From positions 9,499 to 73,498 of the forward strand of contig JAEZCT010000019.1 of NCBI GenBank assembly GCA_023433405.1: DNA of 64,000 bases, given 5' to 3'. A program made the position numbers and the translations under genes. Position 1 is the first letter of the stretch, and the number at the start of each line of letters is the position of its first letter. The notes below the pieces were generated by a model. That model had not been told where the DNA came from and made no database searches. It saw only the letters and a list, made by a program, of their open reading frames with translations. Of this stretch, positions 23,994 to 32,460 are shown piece after piece. This DNA is from Bacillota bacterium. Lineage in GTDB: Bacteria > Bacillota > Clostridia > Oscillospirales > Ruminococcaceae.

Positions 23994-24692
23994 ATGCAGC
24001 ACACTGTGTTTGTAGTTGAGGATGACGAAAATATCCGCGAGGTTATACGCTGTACGCTGGAGGCGTTCTCCTACAAGGTGCGCACCTTTGGCTCGGCGGA
24101 GGAGATGTTTGACTGCGGGCAGAGCCCTTCTGTCTACTTTTTAGACATTATGCTGCCTGGCATGGATGGCATTGAGGCGCTGCGACGGCTGAAAAACAGC
24201 CCCGCCACCAAAAAGCTGCCGGTAATTATGCTTACGGCGAAGGGCGGGGAGATTGATAAGGTGGTAGGCCTTGACAGCGGCGCGGATGACTATATAGCAA
24301 AGCCCTTCGGGGTACTCGAGCTTTCCGCCCGTCTGCGTGCGGTGCTTCGCCGCGCCTTTCCCGAGGAGGGGCAGGCGCATGTTATTGAGAAAAACAACAT
24401 TACCGTGGACCTTGATAAGCGGGAGGCTACACAGGACGGCAATCCCTTGGAGCTTACGCTTAAGGAGTACGAGCTGCTCATTCTGCTCATGCAAAATTCC
24501 GACCGCGTACTCCCCCGCGACGAGCTGCTTAACACCGTGTGGGGCTACGAGTTTGCAGGTGAAACGCGCACGCTGGATATGCATGTCAAAAGCCTGCGGG
24601 CAAAGCTTGGCGACGACGCGGATAACCCCCGCTTCATTAAAACCGTGCGCGGCGTGGGGTATCGCTTTGTGGAGCGGCGGGAGGAGGCATAG
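23994..24692 (+). CDS. phoP: Phosphate-regulon response regulator (PhoP/PhoB-like, OmpR family)
   Basis: A 232-aa DNA-binding regulator. The receiver has Asp10/Asp11 and phospho-acceptor Asp51 (YFLDIMLPGMDG) and ends DYIAKPFGVLE. The winged helix (about 130-230) has LTLKEYELLILLMQN, RDELLNTVWGYEFAGETRTL, DMHVKSLRAKLG and IKTVRGVGYRF. It is in the pst locus and 3 nt before the kinase gene, so it is very likely the regulator acting at the Pho box at 19246-19273. Confidence 0.92.
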   Translation: MQHTVFVVEDDENIREVIRCTLEAFSYKVRTFGSAEEMFDCGQSPSVYFLDIMLPGMDGIEALRRLKNSPATKKLPVIMLTAKGGEIDKVVGLDSGADDYIAKPFGVLELSARLRAVLRRAFPEEGQAHVIEKNNITVDLDKREATQDGNPLELTLKEYELLILLMQNSDRVLPRDELLNTVWGYEFAGETRTLDMHVKSLRAKLGDDADNPRFIKTVRGVGYRFVERREEA

Positions 24693-24695
24693 CGC

Positions 24696-26456
24696 ATGAA
24701 ACGCGCGATCTTTCGGCGCTGCGTACTCATTACGCTGATTTCGTTGCTTGTAAGCGCCGCCATCAGCGCGCTGATTCTTAACACCATGCGCAAAAATGAG
24801 ATAAACGCGAACATGCAGCTGACCTTGACGGCGGTGAAAAGCCAGATAGAATATGACATTGCCCACAATCTGTTTTTGCCGCAGGACGAGGTAAAAAAGT
24901 ACTCTAATTACCGCCTGAGCATTATTGACGGAACCGGAAGGGTGCTCGCCGATTCTTCGGCGGACAGCCGCACGATGGCAAACCATGCCGACCGTCCTGA
25001 ATTTATAGAGGCGCAAAAAAACGGTTCCGGATCGGCGGTGCGGCAATCGGACACACTCAACCGGATGATGACCTATGCGGCACTAAAGGTTAACGACAAC
25101 CTTTACATCCGGCTGGCAATGGAAAACGAGTATGCCCAGATGATTTATAAGAGCCTGATTCCCGCGGTGCTAATCGGACTGTTGATTGCGGGGCTGCTCG
25201 CACCTGTTATCGCCGCCTCGGTATCCCGGGGTATTACAGACCCTTTGATTCGCGCGCGCAATCAGATTGAGGGAATCGCCTCCGGCGGTGAGGTTATGAT
25301 GCTGCCTTCGCCGCAATACGAGGAGCTGATTCCCATCGTGGACAGCGTCAACACCCTATCCATGCGCATCAGCGACGCGCTGGGCCAGCTGCAAAACGAA
25401 CGGGAGCGAACCAAAACGCTGCTTGATAACATGGAGGAAGGCCTTGCCATTATCGACAGCCGTCTGCGGGTGGTAAGCGTTAACCGTGCCGCCGAGCGGT
25501 ATTTGGGGGGCATGAACGCACAGGGCCGCAATATTGTGTACCTCACGAGGGAGGGACGTATCCTGGAATCGGTGGAGGCGGCTGTGCGCTGCGGCCGCTC
25601 CACAATCTTAGATATCGCAAACCATGCCCAGGGGGGGATTTTATCCGCACACGTCACACCAGCCAGAGGCAGTATGGTTATTTCCGGCGGCGGGCGGGAG
25701 GAAAACGGCGCAATTTTGCTGCTGACCGATGTCACGACCATTCGCGAAAACGAGAAAATGCGCAGTGAGTTTGTAGCCAACGCCTCGCACGAGCTGAAAA
25801 CTCCCATTACCTCCATCAAAGGCTTCGCGGAGCTTTTGGCATCGGGTATTGTGCAGGATACCGACACCGCTAACGATTACCTAAACCGCATTACCGCAGA
25901 GGCAACGCGCATGACACGCCTGATTGACGATATCATCAAGCTGTCGGAGATGGAGAGCGGACGGCGCGTTCCCACCGCCGAAGCGGTGAACCTGACCGCG
26001 CTTGCGCGGGAGCTTGCCGAGAGCCTTGCCCCCATCGCGCTGCAAAAGGGCGTGGCGCTTACCGTAACGGGTGAGGATGTAAGCTTAACCGCCCAGCGGG
26101 AGGATATGCGGCAGATTCTCGCAAACCTTATGGATAACGCCGTAAAGTACAACAAAAAAGGCGGCACCGTGAAGGTGGAGTGCATTAAAGATGAGGACTC
26201 GGTTCGCGTGACGGTGGCGGATACGGGCATAGGTATCGCACGGGTACACCACGCGCGGGTATTTGAGCGATTTTATTGCGTGGATAAAGGGCGAAGCCGC
26301 ACGGTGGGCGGTACGGGTCTGGGACTTTCCATCGTCAAGCACGCAGCGGCGCGCTGGGGCGGCGAGATTCTGTTTGAAAGCGCCGAGGGGAAGGGAACGA
26401 CCGTGACAGTGGTGTTTCAAATGCCTAACCGCTCGTCGCAGGAGCGCACAGAATAA
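24696..26456 (+). CDS. phoR: Phosphate-sensing histidine kinase (PhoR-like)
   Basis: A 586-aa membrane kinase. Two helices (about 9-29 and 157-180) enclose an extracytoplasmic domain of about 125 residues of PhoR/Cache type (LFLPQDEVKKYSNYRLSIID). HAMP (ITDPLIRARNQIEGIASG), PAS (DNMEEGLAIIDSRLRVVSV), HisKA (FVANASHELKTPITSIKGFA, His phosphoacceptor) and HATPase (NLMDNAVKYN, DTGIGI, GGTGLGLSIVKH) follow. GGGAGGAGG precedes the ATG. It is last in the pst-pho transcript, ended at 26545-26577. Confidence 0.92.
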   Translation: MKRAIFRRCVLITLISLLVSAAISALILNTMRKNEINANMQLTLTAVKSQIEYDIAHNLFLPQDEVKKYSNYRLSIIDGTGRVLADSSADSRTMANHADRPEFIEAQKNGSGSAVRQSDTLNRMMTYAALKVNDNLYIRLAMENEYAQMIYKSLIPAVLIGLLIAGLLAPVIAASVSRGITDPLIRARNQIEGIASGGEVMMLPSPQYEELIPIVDSVNTLSMRISDALGQLQNERERTKTLLDNMEEGLAIIDSRLRVVSVNRAAERYLGGMNAQGRNIVYLTREGRILESVEAAVRCGRSTILDIANHAQGGILSAHVTPARGSMVISGGGREENGAILLLTDVTTIRENEKMRSEFVANASHELKTPITSIKGFAELLASGIVQDTDTANDYLNRITAEATRMTRLIDDIIKLSEMESGRRVPTAEAVNLTALARELAESLAPIALQKGVALTVTGEDVSLTAQREDMRQILANLMDNAVKYNKKGGTVKVECIKDEDSVRVTVADTGIGIARVHHARVFERFYCVDKGRSRTVGGTGLGLSIVKHAAARWGGEILFESAEGKGTTVTVVFQMPNRSSQERTE

Positions 26457-26499
26457 TGCCATTCCCCCCCCCAAAAAAAAAGCATGAAAAAAGCTATAT

Positions 26500-26526
26500 G
26501 AAACCCATAAGCCAAGGCGTTTTACC
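26500..26526 (+). repeat. Fragment of the palindromic repeat centre
   Basis: GAAACCCATAAGCCAAGGCG followed by TTTTAC matches the centre of the longer subfamily (GAAAACCCATAAGCTAAGGC in copy B). No arms are visible. Confidence 0.4.
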
Positions 26527-26544
26527 CCGTTAATATCTTTGCTT

Positions 26545-26577
26545 ACAAAGGCGGAACGTTCTGCCTTTGTTTTTTTG
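26545..26577 (+). terminator. Intrinsic terminator after phoR
   Basis: ACAAAGGC (26545-26552) pairs with GCCTTTGT (26563-26570), with GAACGTTC self-pairing inside and a T7 tail. Confidence 0.85.
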
Positions 26578-26603
26578 CCCTGAGAGCGGGGTTATGCTAT
26601 ACT
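26575..26603 (+). promoter_or_regulatory. Promoter of the deoB transcript
   Basis: TTGCCC (26575-26580) and TATACT (26598-26603) are spaced by 17 bp. The start site would be near 26610, giving a leader of about 190 nt. Confidence 0.6.
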
Positions 26604-26609
26604 AATAAA

Positions 26610-26680
26610 GGTGCATAGTTTTCACTAGGCTATGTATGAAAAATTGATGCGCCTATGCTTTTTGGCTCCATAGCAGTTAA
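26610..26680 (+). ncRNA. Candidate structured leader RNA of deoB
   Basis: Four complementary hexamers follow one another: GCATAG (26613-26618), GCTATG (26629-26634), CTATGC (26653-26658) and CATAGC (26669-26674). Segment 1 can pair with 2 or 3 and segment 4 with 2 or 3, so two alternative folds (or a pseudoknot) are possible. I do not recognise a known riboswitch class: the purine, preQ1 and THF cores are absent. Confidence 0.35.
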
Positions 26681-26802
26681 TAATACTACAATATAATAAA
26701 ACAAGCATAAAGCGAAGGGCATTGCCGCCGCAAGGGCTATCGTGAGACATTATTGCGCGAGCTTTCTCAAATGCGTTTGGCAGGAAAGGTGTTGATTTTA
26801 AG

Positions 26803-28014
26803 ATGGTAAAGCGAGTATTTTGGATTGTGCTGGACAGCGTGGGGATTGGCGAGCTGCCCGATGCCCACGCCTACGGCGACACAGGCAGCCACACCCTGCG
26901 CGCCTGTTACCGTACCGGACGGTTGGAGCTGCCAACACTGGCAGCTCTCGGGCTGTATAACATCGATGGAATCGGCATTGGTGAAGGGGCGGAGGCGCCC
27001 AAGGCGGCGTTTGCCCGCATGGCGGAGGCCTCTGCCGGGAAGGACACTACCACCGGGCATTGGGAAATGGCGGGCATTATCTCCCACAAGCCCATGCCTA
27101 CCTATCCGCAGGGCTTTCCTCCAAAGATACTAGAGGAATTTGAGCGGCGCACTGGCAGAAGGGCACTATGCGGCCTGCCCTATTCCGGTACCAAGGTGCT
27201 TGAGGAGTACGGCGCACAGCACCTAAAAACCGGAGCGCTGATTGTTTACACCTCGGCGGACAGCGTCTTCCAGATTGCGGCGCACGAATCGGTGGTGCCG
27301 CCCGAGGAGCTGTATGAATATTGCCGCATTGCCCGTGACTTTTTGCAGGGGGAGCATGGTGTGGGGCGGGTAATAGCACGTCCTTTTACAGGAGAATACC
27401 CTAATTTTACACGCACCCCCCGCAGGCACGATTTTTCCCTGCCTCCCCCCGCCCACACTGTATTGGACGAGGTAAGCGCGGCGGGGCTTGACTGCCTTGC
27501 CGTGGGTAAAATCTCGGATATCTTCGCGGGACGGGGCATTACAAAAGCCCTGCCGACTGTCTCAAACGCGGATGGGATGGAGAAAACACAGTCGCTTGCG
27601 CACGAGGATTTTCACGGACTGTGCTTTGTTAATCTGGTGGATTTCGACATGACCTATGGCCATCGCAACGACGCCGCAGGCTATACGGGCGCGCTCAACG
27701 GGTTTGACCGGTGGCTGTGCGATTTTCTGCCGCTGCTAAGAGCCGACGACCTGCTGGTGATTACCGCCGACCATGGGTGCGACCCCTCTACCCCAAGCAC
27801 CGACCATTCCCGCGAGTATGTGCCCATGCTCGCCTATGGCAGCCGTGTGCGCGCAGGTCTTAACCTTGGTACACGGCAAACCTTTTCCGACCTTGGCGCA
27901 ACGGTGGCGGAGTGCTTGGGTGTTCCCTTAAGCACGCAGGGAACAAGCTTTTGGCGGGATATTTCGGAGGTTCCGCTAAACGCCAAGCCTTTTTGTAATT
28001 TCAGTCAATTTTAG
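26803..28014 (+). CDS. deoB: Phosphopentomutase
   Basis: A 403-aa cytoplasmic metalloenzyme of the alkaline phosphatase superfamily that interconverts (deoxy)ribose-1-phosphate and ribose-5-phosphate in nucleoside salvage. It shows FWIVLDSVGIGELPDAHAYG with metal-binding Asp, GKDTTTGHWEMAG with the phosphorylated Thr, NLVDFDMTYGHRNDAAGY and ITADHGCDPSTPSTDHSREY. Normal length. AGGAAAGGTG lies upstream. The stop codon overlaps the end of the convergent ligase gene by 4 bp. Confidence 0.97.
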   Translation: MVKRVFWIVLDSVGIGELPDAHAYGDTGSHTLRACYRTGRLELPTLAALGLYNIDGIGIGEGAEAPKAAFARMAEASAGKDTTTGHWEMAGIISHKPMPTYPQGFPPKILEEFERRTGRRALCGLPYSGTKVLEEYGAQHLKTGALIVYTSADSVFQIAAHESVVPPEELYEYCRIARDFLQGEHGVGRVIARPFTGEYPNFTRTPRRHDFSLPPPAHTVLDEVSAAGLDCLAVGKISDIFAGRGITKALPTVSNADGMEKTQSLAHEDFHGLCFVNLVDFDMTYGHRNDAAGYTGALNGFDRWLCDFLPLLRADDLLVITADHGCDPSTPSTDHSREYVPMLAYGSRVRAGLNLGTRQTFSDLGATVAECLGVPLSTQGTSFWRDISEVPLNAKPFCNFSQF

Positions 28015-29027
28015 CATAATGGATATCCCATACTCCCGCCCTGACTGGCAAGGGAGTTCTTTACAAGCGCATAGATCATATCCTCAAAGCTGTGGCTGTG
28101 CTGAGCAAAGGCATAATAGAACGCACAATCCTCCCCCAGATAGCAGTCGGGCGAAAGCTCAATCAGCTTCATTCCCTGCTCGTTTGTGCGGCAGTCAATT
28201 CTCATGTACTCCACCTTGTTAAAGGATTGAAACAGCCGTACCAGCCTGCGAATATCATCCTGCTGAAAGTGGTGACTGCTAAAAAACGATACCCCTTCGT
28301 CATTGATACGTTTGGTTTCGTAGCCCCATATGGTGTTATTGTAATACGTTTCGCCTTCAATAATCAGCTGTACCTCATGGCACAGCTTCATTTCGTGGGA
28401 GTTGCCCAGCAAAATCAGCTCGACCTCATAGCCGGGGATATATTCCTCCACCAAAACGGGCAGCCTATGATATGCATACAGCTCTTTTGCAAATTCCAGT
28501 GTCTCGCCAAGGGTGTGCTTTACGTTTGCCTTAGAGATTCCTGTGGATGCGCCGCCAAAGTTTGGTTTTACGATAACCGGGAAGCGAAGCGACGCAAGGG
28601 CGGCAAGCTCCTCCTCACAATCGGGCCGACGAATTATGACATCCTTTGCGCCTTCTATCCCATAGCCTTTTGCGTATCGCTTTGACAGGTATTTATCGTT
28701 GCACAGCATTTGCGTATAGGAATCCGCCCCCACATAACGGATGTGGTTTGCTTCACAGATAGCGGGTACCAGCGCCTTGGAGGATGGTGCCGCCCTGCCG
28801 TAAACCGTTGTAAACACCAGGTCGTTTTGATGCTTTGCAAGGTTACTGCAAAAATCCCCAATCTCCTCATAGCAGGTTACTTGATTGCAAATGGATGAAA
28901 GGGCAATAAGCGTTTGCCTTGTGGCCTGAGGGGTGTTAATCTCCAGCGTATCGGTTGAAAGGCTCACACTCTCTAGGCTCACCGGCTTCTCTGTAATATA
29001 AACAATATTGCATGGTAGCTTCTCCAA
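28011..29027 (-). CDS. D-alanine-D-alanine ligase-like ATP-grasp protein
   Basis: A 338-aa ATP-grasp enzyme. The N-terminal domain (about 1-100) includes HQNDLVFTTVYGRAAPSSKA in place of the Ddl VHGxxGEDG motif. The ATP-grasp core has FPVIVKPNFGGASTGISKAN, VLVEEYIPGYEVELILLG and metal ligands near RIDCRTNEQGMKLIELSPDC. The N-terminal substrate loop differs from true Ddl and the end is shorter, so it may ligate other amino acids or peptides. ATP-grasp fold is certain; substrate is not. It converges on deoB. Confidence 0.75.
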   Translation of the reverse strand: MEKLPCNIVYITEKPVSLESVSLSTDTLEINTPQATRQTLIALSSICNQVTCYEEIGDFCSNLAKHQNDLVFTTVYGRAAPSSKALVPAICEANHIRYVGADSYTQMLCNDKYLSKRYAKGYGIEGAKDVIIRRPDCEEELAALASLRFPVIVKPNFGGASTGISKANVKHTLGETLEFAKELYAYHRLPVLVEEYIPGYEVELILLGNSHEMKLCHEVQLIIEGETYYNNTIWGYETKRINDEGVSFFSSHHFQQDDIRRLVRLFQSFNKVEYMRIDCRTNEQGMKLIELSPDCYLGEDCAFYYAFAQHSHSFEDMIYALVKNSLASQGGSMGYPLC

Positions 29028-29131
29028 ATACCGTTCCCTCTTTCACGGGCTAATCTCACCCGTTTAATGCATCTATAACAAGTATATTCCGCATAAAGGG
29101 AATCTGCTCTGCATTCCAGCCCCTTGATTTA

Positions 29132-29272
29132 AGAAGCTGCTCTCATTAGTGAGGAATTCCGGGGTGACGAGGAGCTCTTCTGCCAAACAAGGCGAAAAAC
29201 GCAGGAATATTTTCGGCGCGGTATGGCGAAAAAACGACCGTCGAAACGGTGTTTCGAGTGTTGAGAAAGGCT
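29132..29272 (+). repeat. Second repeat family, copy 2 (diverged)
   Basis: It starts AGAAGCTGCTCTCATTAG, contains GCCAAACAAGGCGAAAAACG, AGGAATATTTTC and GTATGGCGAAAAAACG, and ends TTGAGAAAGGCT, alignable with 53063-53224. It abuts the dusB stop codon. Confidence 0.65.
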
Positions 29273-29273
29273 A

Positions 29274-30245
29274 CTAAATCTCGGACTGTAAAACAATCGC
29301 CTCCTCGGCTAAATGCTTCGCGTCGTCCAGTGTGCAAAGCGCCCCCGAAAGCTGGCGAAGCCGCGCCGCGCCGCGAAACCCCTTAAGGTACCATGCCGCG
29401 TGCTTGCGCGCCTCGCGCATACCCGTGTACTCCCCTTTGTATTCAATCATCATCGCAAACTGGCGCAGCATAGCTTCCATTCGCTCCGGCATAGACGGCG
29501 GCGCGAGAACCGTGCCTGACTGAAAAAAGGCGTTAAGCTCGGCAAACAGCCATGGCGCACCCAAGGCACCCCGGCCAATCATCAAAAAATCCGCGCCGGT
29601 TCGGTCCAGCATCTCCTTCGCGCTTTGGGCGTCGGTAACATCTCCGTTTGCAATAACCGGTATTCCCACCGCCCCCTTAACCGCGCGGATGATATCGAAA
29701 TCAACCGGCGGGGCATACATCTGCGCACGGGTACGCCCATGCACGCATATCGCTGCCGCACCGTTTTCCTCGGCAAGGCGGGCAAGCTCTACGGCATTAA
29801 CCATCGTATCATCCCAGCCCTTGCGTATCTTTACGGTGACCGGAACGCGCGATACTCCCACAACCTCTTTGATAATCCGCGCGGCCAGACCCGGGTTTTT
29901 CATTAAAGCCGCTCCCCCGCCTCCCGCCGCTATTTTGGGCGCGGGACAGCCCATATTCAGGTCAATGACATCCGGCAGGTAGGCATGGGCGAGAACCGCC
30001 GCCTGCGCCATTGTCTCAGGTTCATCCCCAAACAGCTGCACCGCCATGGGGCGTTCCGGCTCGGTGACGGTTAACAGCTCCCCGGTTTTGCCGTCCGATC
30101 GCACAAGGCCCTTGGCGCTTGCCATCTCTCCCACCACATAGGCGGCGCCATACTCCTTGCAAAGCTGACGGAACGCGCGGTCGGCGACGCCTGCCATGGG
30201 AGCAAGCGCCGCATAGCCCTCTATATGCACCGATCCAATATCCAT
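29274..30245 (-). CDS. dusB: tRNA-dihydrouridine synthase DusB
   Basis: A 323-aa FMN enzyme that reduces uridine in the tRNA D-loop. The TIM barrel begins YAALAPMAGVADRAFR, catalytic Cys100 is in DLNMGCPAPKIAAGGGGAAL, followed by VPVTVKIRKGWDD, CVHGRTRAQMY, IPVIANGDVTDAQSAKEML and LMIGRGALGAPWLFAEL. The C-terminal helical domain (MREARKHAAWYLKG) recognises tRNA. Length normal. In other Firmicutes dusB is the usual housekeeping copy. Confidence 0.95.
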   Translation of the reverse strand: MDIGSVHIEGYAALAPMAGVADRAFRQLCKEYGAAYVVGEMASAKGLVRSDGKTGELLTVTEPERPMAVQLFGDEPETMAQAAVLAHAYLPDVIDLNMGCPAPKIAAGGGGAALMKNPGLAARIIKEVVGVSRVPVTVKIRKGWDDTMVNAVELARLAEENGAAAICVHGRTRAQMYAPPVDFDIIRAVKGAVGIPVIANGDVTDAQSAKEMLDRTGADFLMIGRGALGAPWLFAELNAFFQSGTVLAPPSMPERMEAMLRQFAMMIEYKGEYTGMREARKHAAWYLKGFRGAARLRQLSGALCTLDDAKHLAEEAIVLQSEI

Positions 30246-30279
30246 TCACGGTTCCTCCCTTTTTCCCCTGTTCTTTTGA

Positions 30280-30308
30280 TTGCTAAAAACGACAGATGTT
30301 GATATAAT
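30280..30308 (+). promoter_or_regulatory. Promoter of thpR
   Basis: TTGCTA (30280-30285) and TATAAT (30303-30308), 17-bp spacer, 95 bp before the gene. Confidence 0.7.
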
Positions 30309-30403
30309 AGCTGTAAAGAGATTGGTACGGCTGTATTACCTGCACTTTACCCTGCCAAAAGTACTCATAGCTTTTGGCACAACCATAAAAGAGGTGTTAC
30401 CTG

Positions 30404-30937
30404 TTGCGACTGTTTACCGCCATCAACTTTGACGAAGCCGCCAAACAGAGGCTGACCGAAATCACCGGCTCTTTACAAGCAATTACGCCCGATGGTCGCT
30501 TTACCCGACCCCAAAACCTGCATTTGACGCTTGTTTTTCTTGGTGAGATCCCTCAATCCGGCCTTCGCGATATTATGATGGCGATGGATAAGGTGCAGGA
30601 ACCCGCTTTTTCACTGGAGCTTTTAGGGCTTGGCAGCTTTCGGCAGGACAGCGGCGAGCTGCTGTGGATGGGAGCCACTAAAAGCCGCGCGCTGATGTCG
30701 GTGTATGACCAGCTGCGCGAACGTCTTTCGCAAACAGGGATACCCGTTGAACTGCGGGAGTTTAAACCGCACCTCACCCTTGCCAGGGAGCTTACTCTGC
30801 CCGGAGATTTTGACCGCTCCCGCTTCGCCGACGAGGCTGGAACTGTACGCACCCAGGTAAAAAGCATCGACTTAATGAAGTCGGAGCGTGTGAATGGGGC
30901 TGTAAAGTATTCCCGCGTGTACGCAAAGCAGCTTTGA
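30404..30937 (+). CDS. thpR: RNA 2',3'-cyclic phosphodiesterase ThpR (LigT-like)
   Basis: A 177-aa member of the 2H phosphoesterase superfamily. It has both H-x-T motifs, His40-Leu-Thr42 (LHLTLVFLGEI) and His123-Leu-Thr125 (KPHLTLAREL), about 80 residues apart as required. It opens 2',3'-cyclic phosphates on RNA ends. The start is TTG with AGAGGTG upstream. Length normal. Confidence 0.92.
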   Translation: MRLFTAINFDEAAKQRLTEITGSLQAITPDGRFTRPQNLHLTLVFLGEIPQSGLRDIMMAMDKVQEPAFSLELLGLGSFRQDSGELLWMGATKSRALMSVYDQLRERLSQTGIPVELREFKPHLTLARELTLPGDFDRSRFADEAGTVRTQVKSIDLMKSERVNGAVKYSRVYAKQL

Positions 30938-30971
30938 GGCTGGCCTTACATTCTATTTTTCCATAAAATTT

Positions 30972-30999
30972 GCGCCGCCCTTTTCGGGGCGGCGCTTTC
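30972..30999 (+). terminator. Intrinsic terminator of thpR
   Basis: GCGCCGCCC (30972-30980) pairs with GGGCGGCGC (30987-30995), tail TTTCA. Confidence 0.7.
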
Positions 31000-31150
31000 A
31001 CATGCCCATGCGCTTAGCAAATGCCCAGGATAGTAATTTCATTGTAAAGCGTTAAGGGCAAACGGATAAAATATTACGATAAACTGTGGATGGGCAATAC
31101 TTGTAACCGCTGCGCGGCTTATTGTTATTTCTTTTAAGAAGAAAACCGGT

Positions 31151-31612
31151 TTAAATCTCATCATTTCGCTTGCCGGTAATCTCCTGCACCGTCAGACGAA
31201 TTACCGCTACCCGAGGCATACATTTTCGGTCGGCAATGGTGTGCTCCATACCCGGCGCAAGACGCGCGCACAGCAGCCTGAGCGCACCAAGCATCTCGTC
31301 TGGCTCCTCTACCCGGGCAATCGCGCCGTTAACAACCGCGCTTTCATACCGTGTATCAATCTCTTCGGCTACAACCTGCGACTGGGTAACAACCGCCAGT
31401 GAGGCACGGGGGCTGCTCGCAATAGCTTCCAGCTTTTTGCCTGTGAGTGCACAGTGAAAATATACGCAGCCACGCTGCTCATCGTAGCAGTAGTTCAGCG
31501 GCACGCCATACGGCTCGCCGTCTCCGGTAATTAAGCTTAGCACCCCGTATTCGCCCTTTTTAAGAATCGTAAGCGCGTCCTCTTTTGTGGTCATTCTTTG
31601 TGGCTGCGGCAT
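31151..31612 (-). CDS. Pyridoxamine 5'-phosphate oxidase-like flavoprotein (NimA family)
   Basis: A 153-aa split-barrel protein. It shows GEYGVLSLITGDGEPYGVPL, the pair NYCYDEQRGCVYFHCALTGKK, SPRASLAVVTQSQVV and a C-terminal IRLTVQEITGKRND. This is the pattern of NimA-like flavin or heme-binding proteins related to nitroimidazole reductases. The natural substrate is unknown. It lies 57 bp downstream of the CPBP gene stop on the same strand. Confidence 0.82.
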   Translation of the reverse strand: MPQPQRMTTKEDALTILKKGEYGVLSLITGDGEPYGVPLNYCYDEQRGCVYFHCALTGKKLEAIASSPRASLAVVTQSQVVAEEIDTRYESAVVNGAIARVEEPDEMLGALRLLCARLAPGMEHTIADRKCMPRVAVIRLTVQEITGKRNDEI

Positions 31613-31668
31613 AAAGCTCCTCCATTACGCCCAGGGCGTATTTCTTTAATTTTCTCGGGTTCGTTTTC

Positions 31669-32373
31669 TTACCTTAAAACCATACTCAATACAATATGTA
31701 TCAGAATAGACGGGTAATAGTTTTTCGAAATTAAACGCGCAAGCCCCGTTATCAGCCCCAATATAAGCCCAAACACCATGTTGGTTATTAAGCTCATCAC
31801 TACGCCGGCCGCGGTTAACGAGCCGCCCGCCAGCAAAAGATCCAAATAGCCTGCCTCCCAAACACCATACAGCACCGCGCTTACCATGCAAACGGTTACT
31901 TCGGGTACAAACTGCGTGCGCAGGCGGCTCCAGACGTAGCCGCGAAACAGAATCTCCTCAAACACCGGCAGCACCACTGCGGTATAAGAAAACGCGAGCA
32001 GGGTGGGCAGAGAGAAATCGCGGGTTTTTAGCGGCACCTGCAGCAAAAGCAATACTGTTATCACTGTCGCCGCGATATACAAGATTCGATCCTTTGAGCT
32101 AGTGATTGCCGGCAAGGCTCCCAGACGGATGTGTGCAAGTCGAGCAAGCGCAAACAGCATTGTGCCAATGACCGTAAGCACAAGTGCCTCCGCCGCCGTA
32201 TACAGTACTTGGGTATCCCATGCGTTTGATTGCATCCATCGGTTGAGCATTGCGCGCGCAACCTGCACCAAGGCTAGCAGCAAAATCATTCGCACCAAAA
32301 TACTTGCGCGGGAACCGGTTTTCTTTCTTTCTCGATTTATAATAACCACCCCTTTTCCCATTATATTTTTCAC
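31669..32373 (-). CDS. CPBP-family intramembrane metalloprotease
   Basis: A 234-aa membrane protein with six to seven helices. The CPBP (Abi/Rce1-like) motif EEILFRGYVWSRLR places Glu139-Glu140 and Arg144, and later segments LYGVWEAGYLDLLLAG and NMVFGLILGLITGLARLI match motifs 2-3, though the His usually seen in motif 2 is not obvious (LYGVWEA instead of FxxxH). The protease function may thus be altered. The exact start is uncertain; an internal ATG at residue 5 is possible. Confidence 0.78.
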   Translation of the reverse strand: MKNIMGKGVVIINRERKKTGSRASILVRMILLLALVQVARAMLNRWMQSNAWDTQVLYTAAEALVLTVIGTMLFALARLAHIRLGALPAITSSKDRILYIAATVITVLLLLQVPLKTRDFSLPTLLAFSYTAVVLPVFEEILFRGYVWSRLRTQFVPEVTVCMVSAVLYGVWEAGYLDLLLAGGSLTAAGVVMSLITNMVFGLILGLITGLARLISKNYYPSILIHIVLSMVLR

Positions 32374-32460
32374 TTTTCATTTTTTATTTTTTTACTTTTG
32401 AGAATCCATGCTCTCCTATGGGTTTTGACGCAAAACGAATCAACACCCTTTGGGGCAAAG

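Noticed and set aside
26610..26803. Purine riboswitch upstream of deoB
   Set aside because: The conserved purine aptamer junction and loop sequences are absent.
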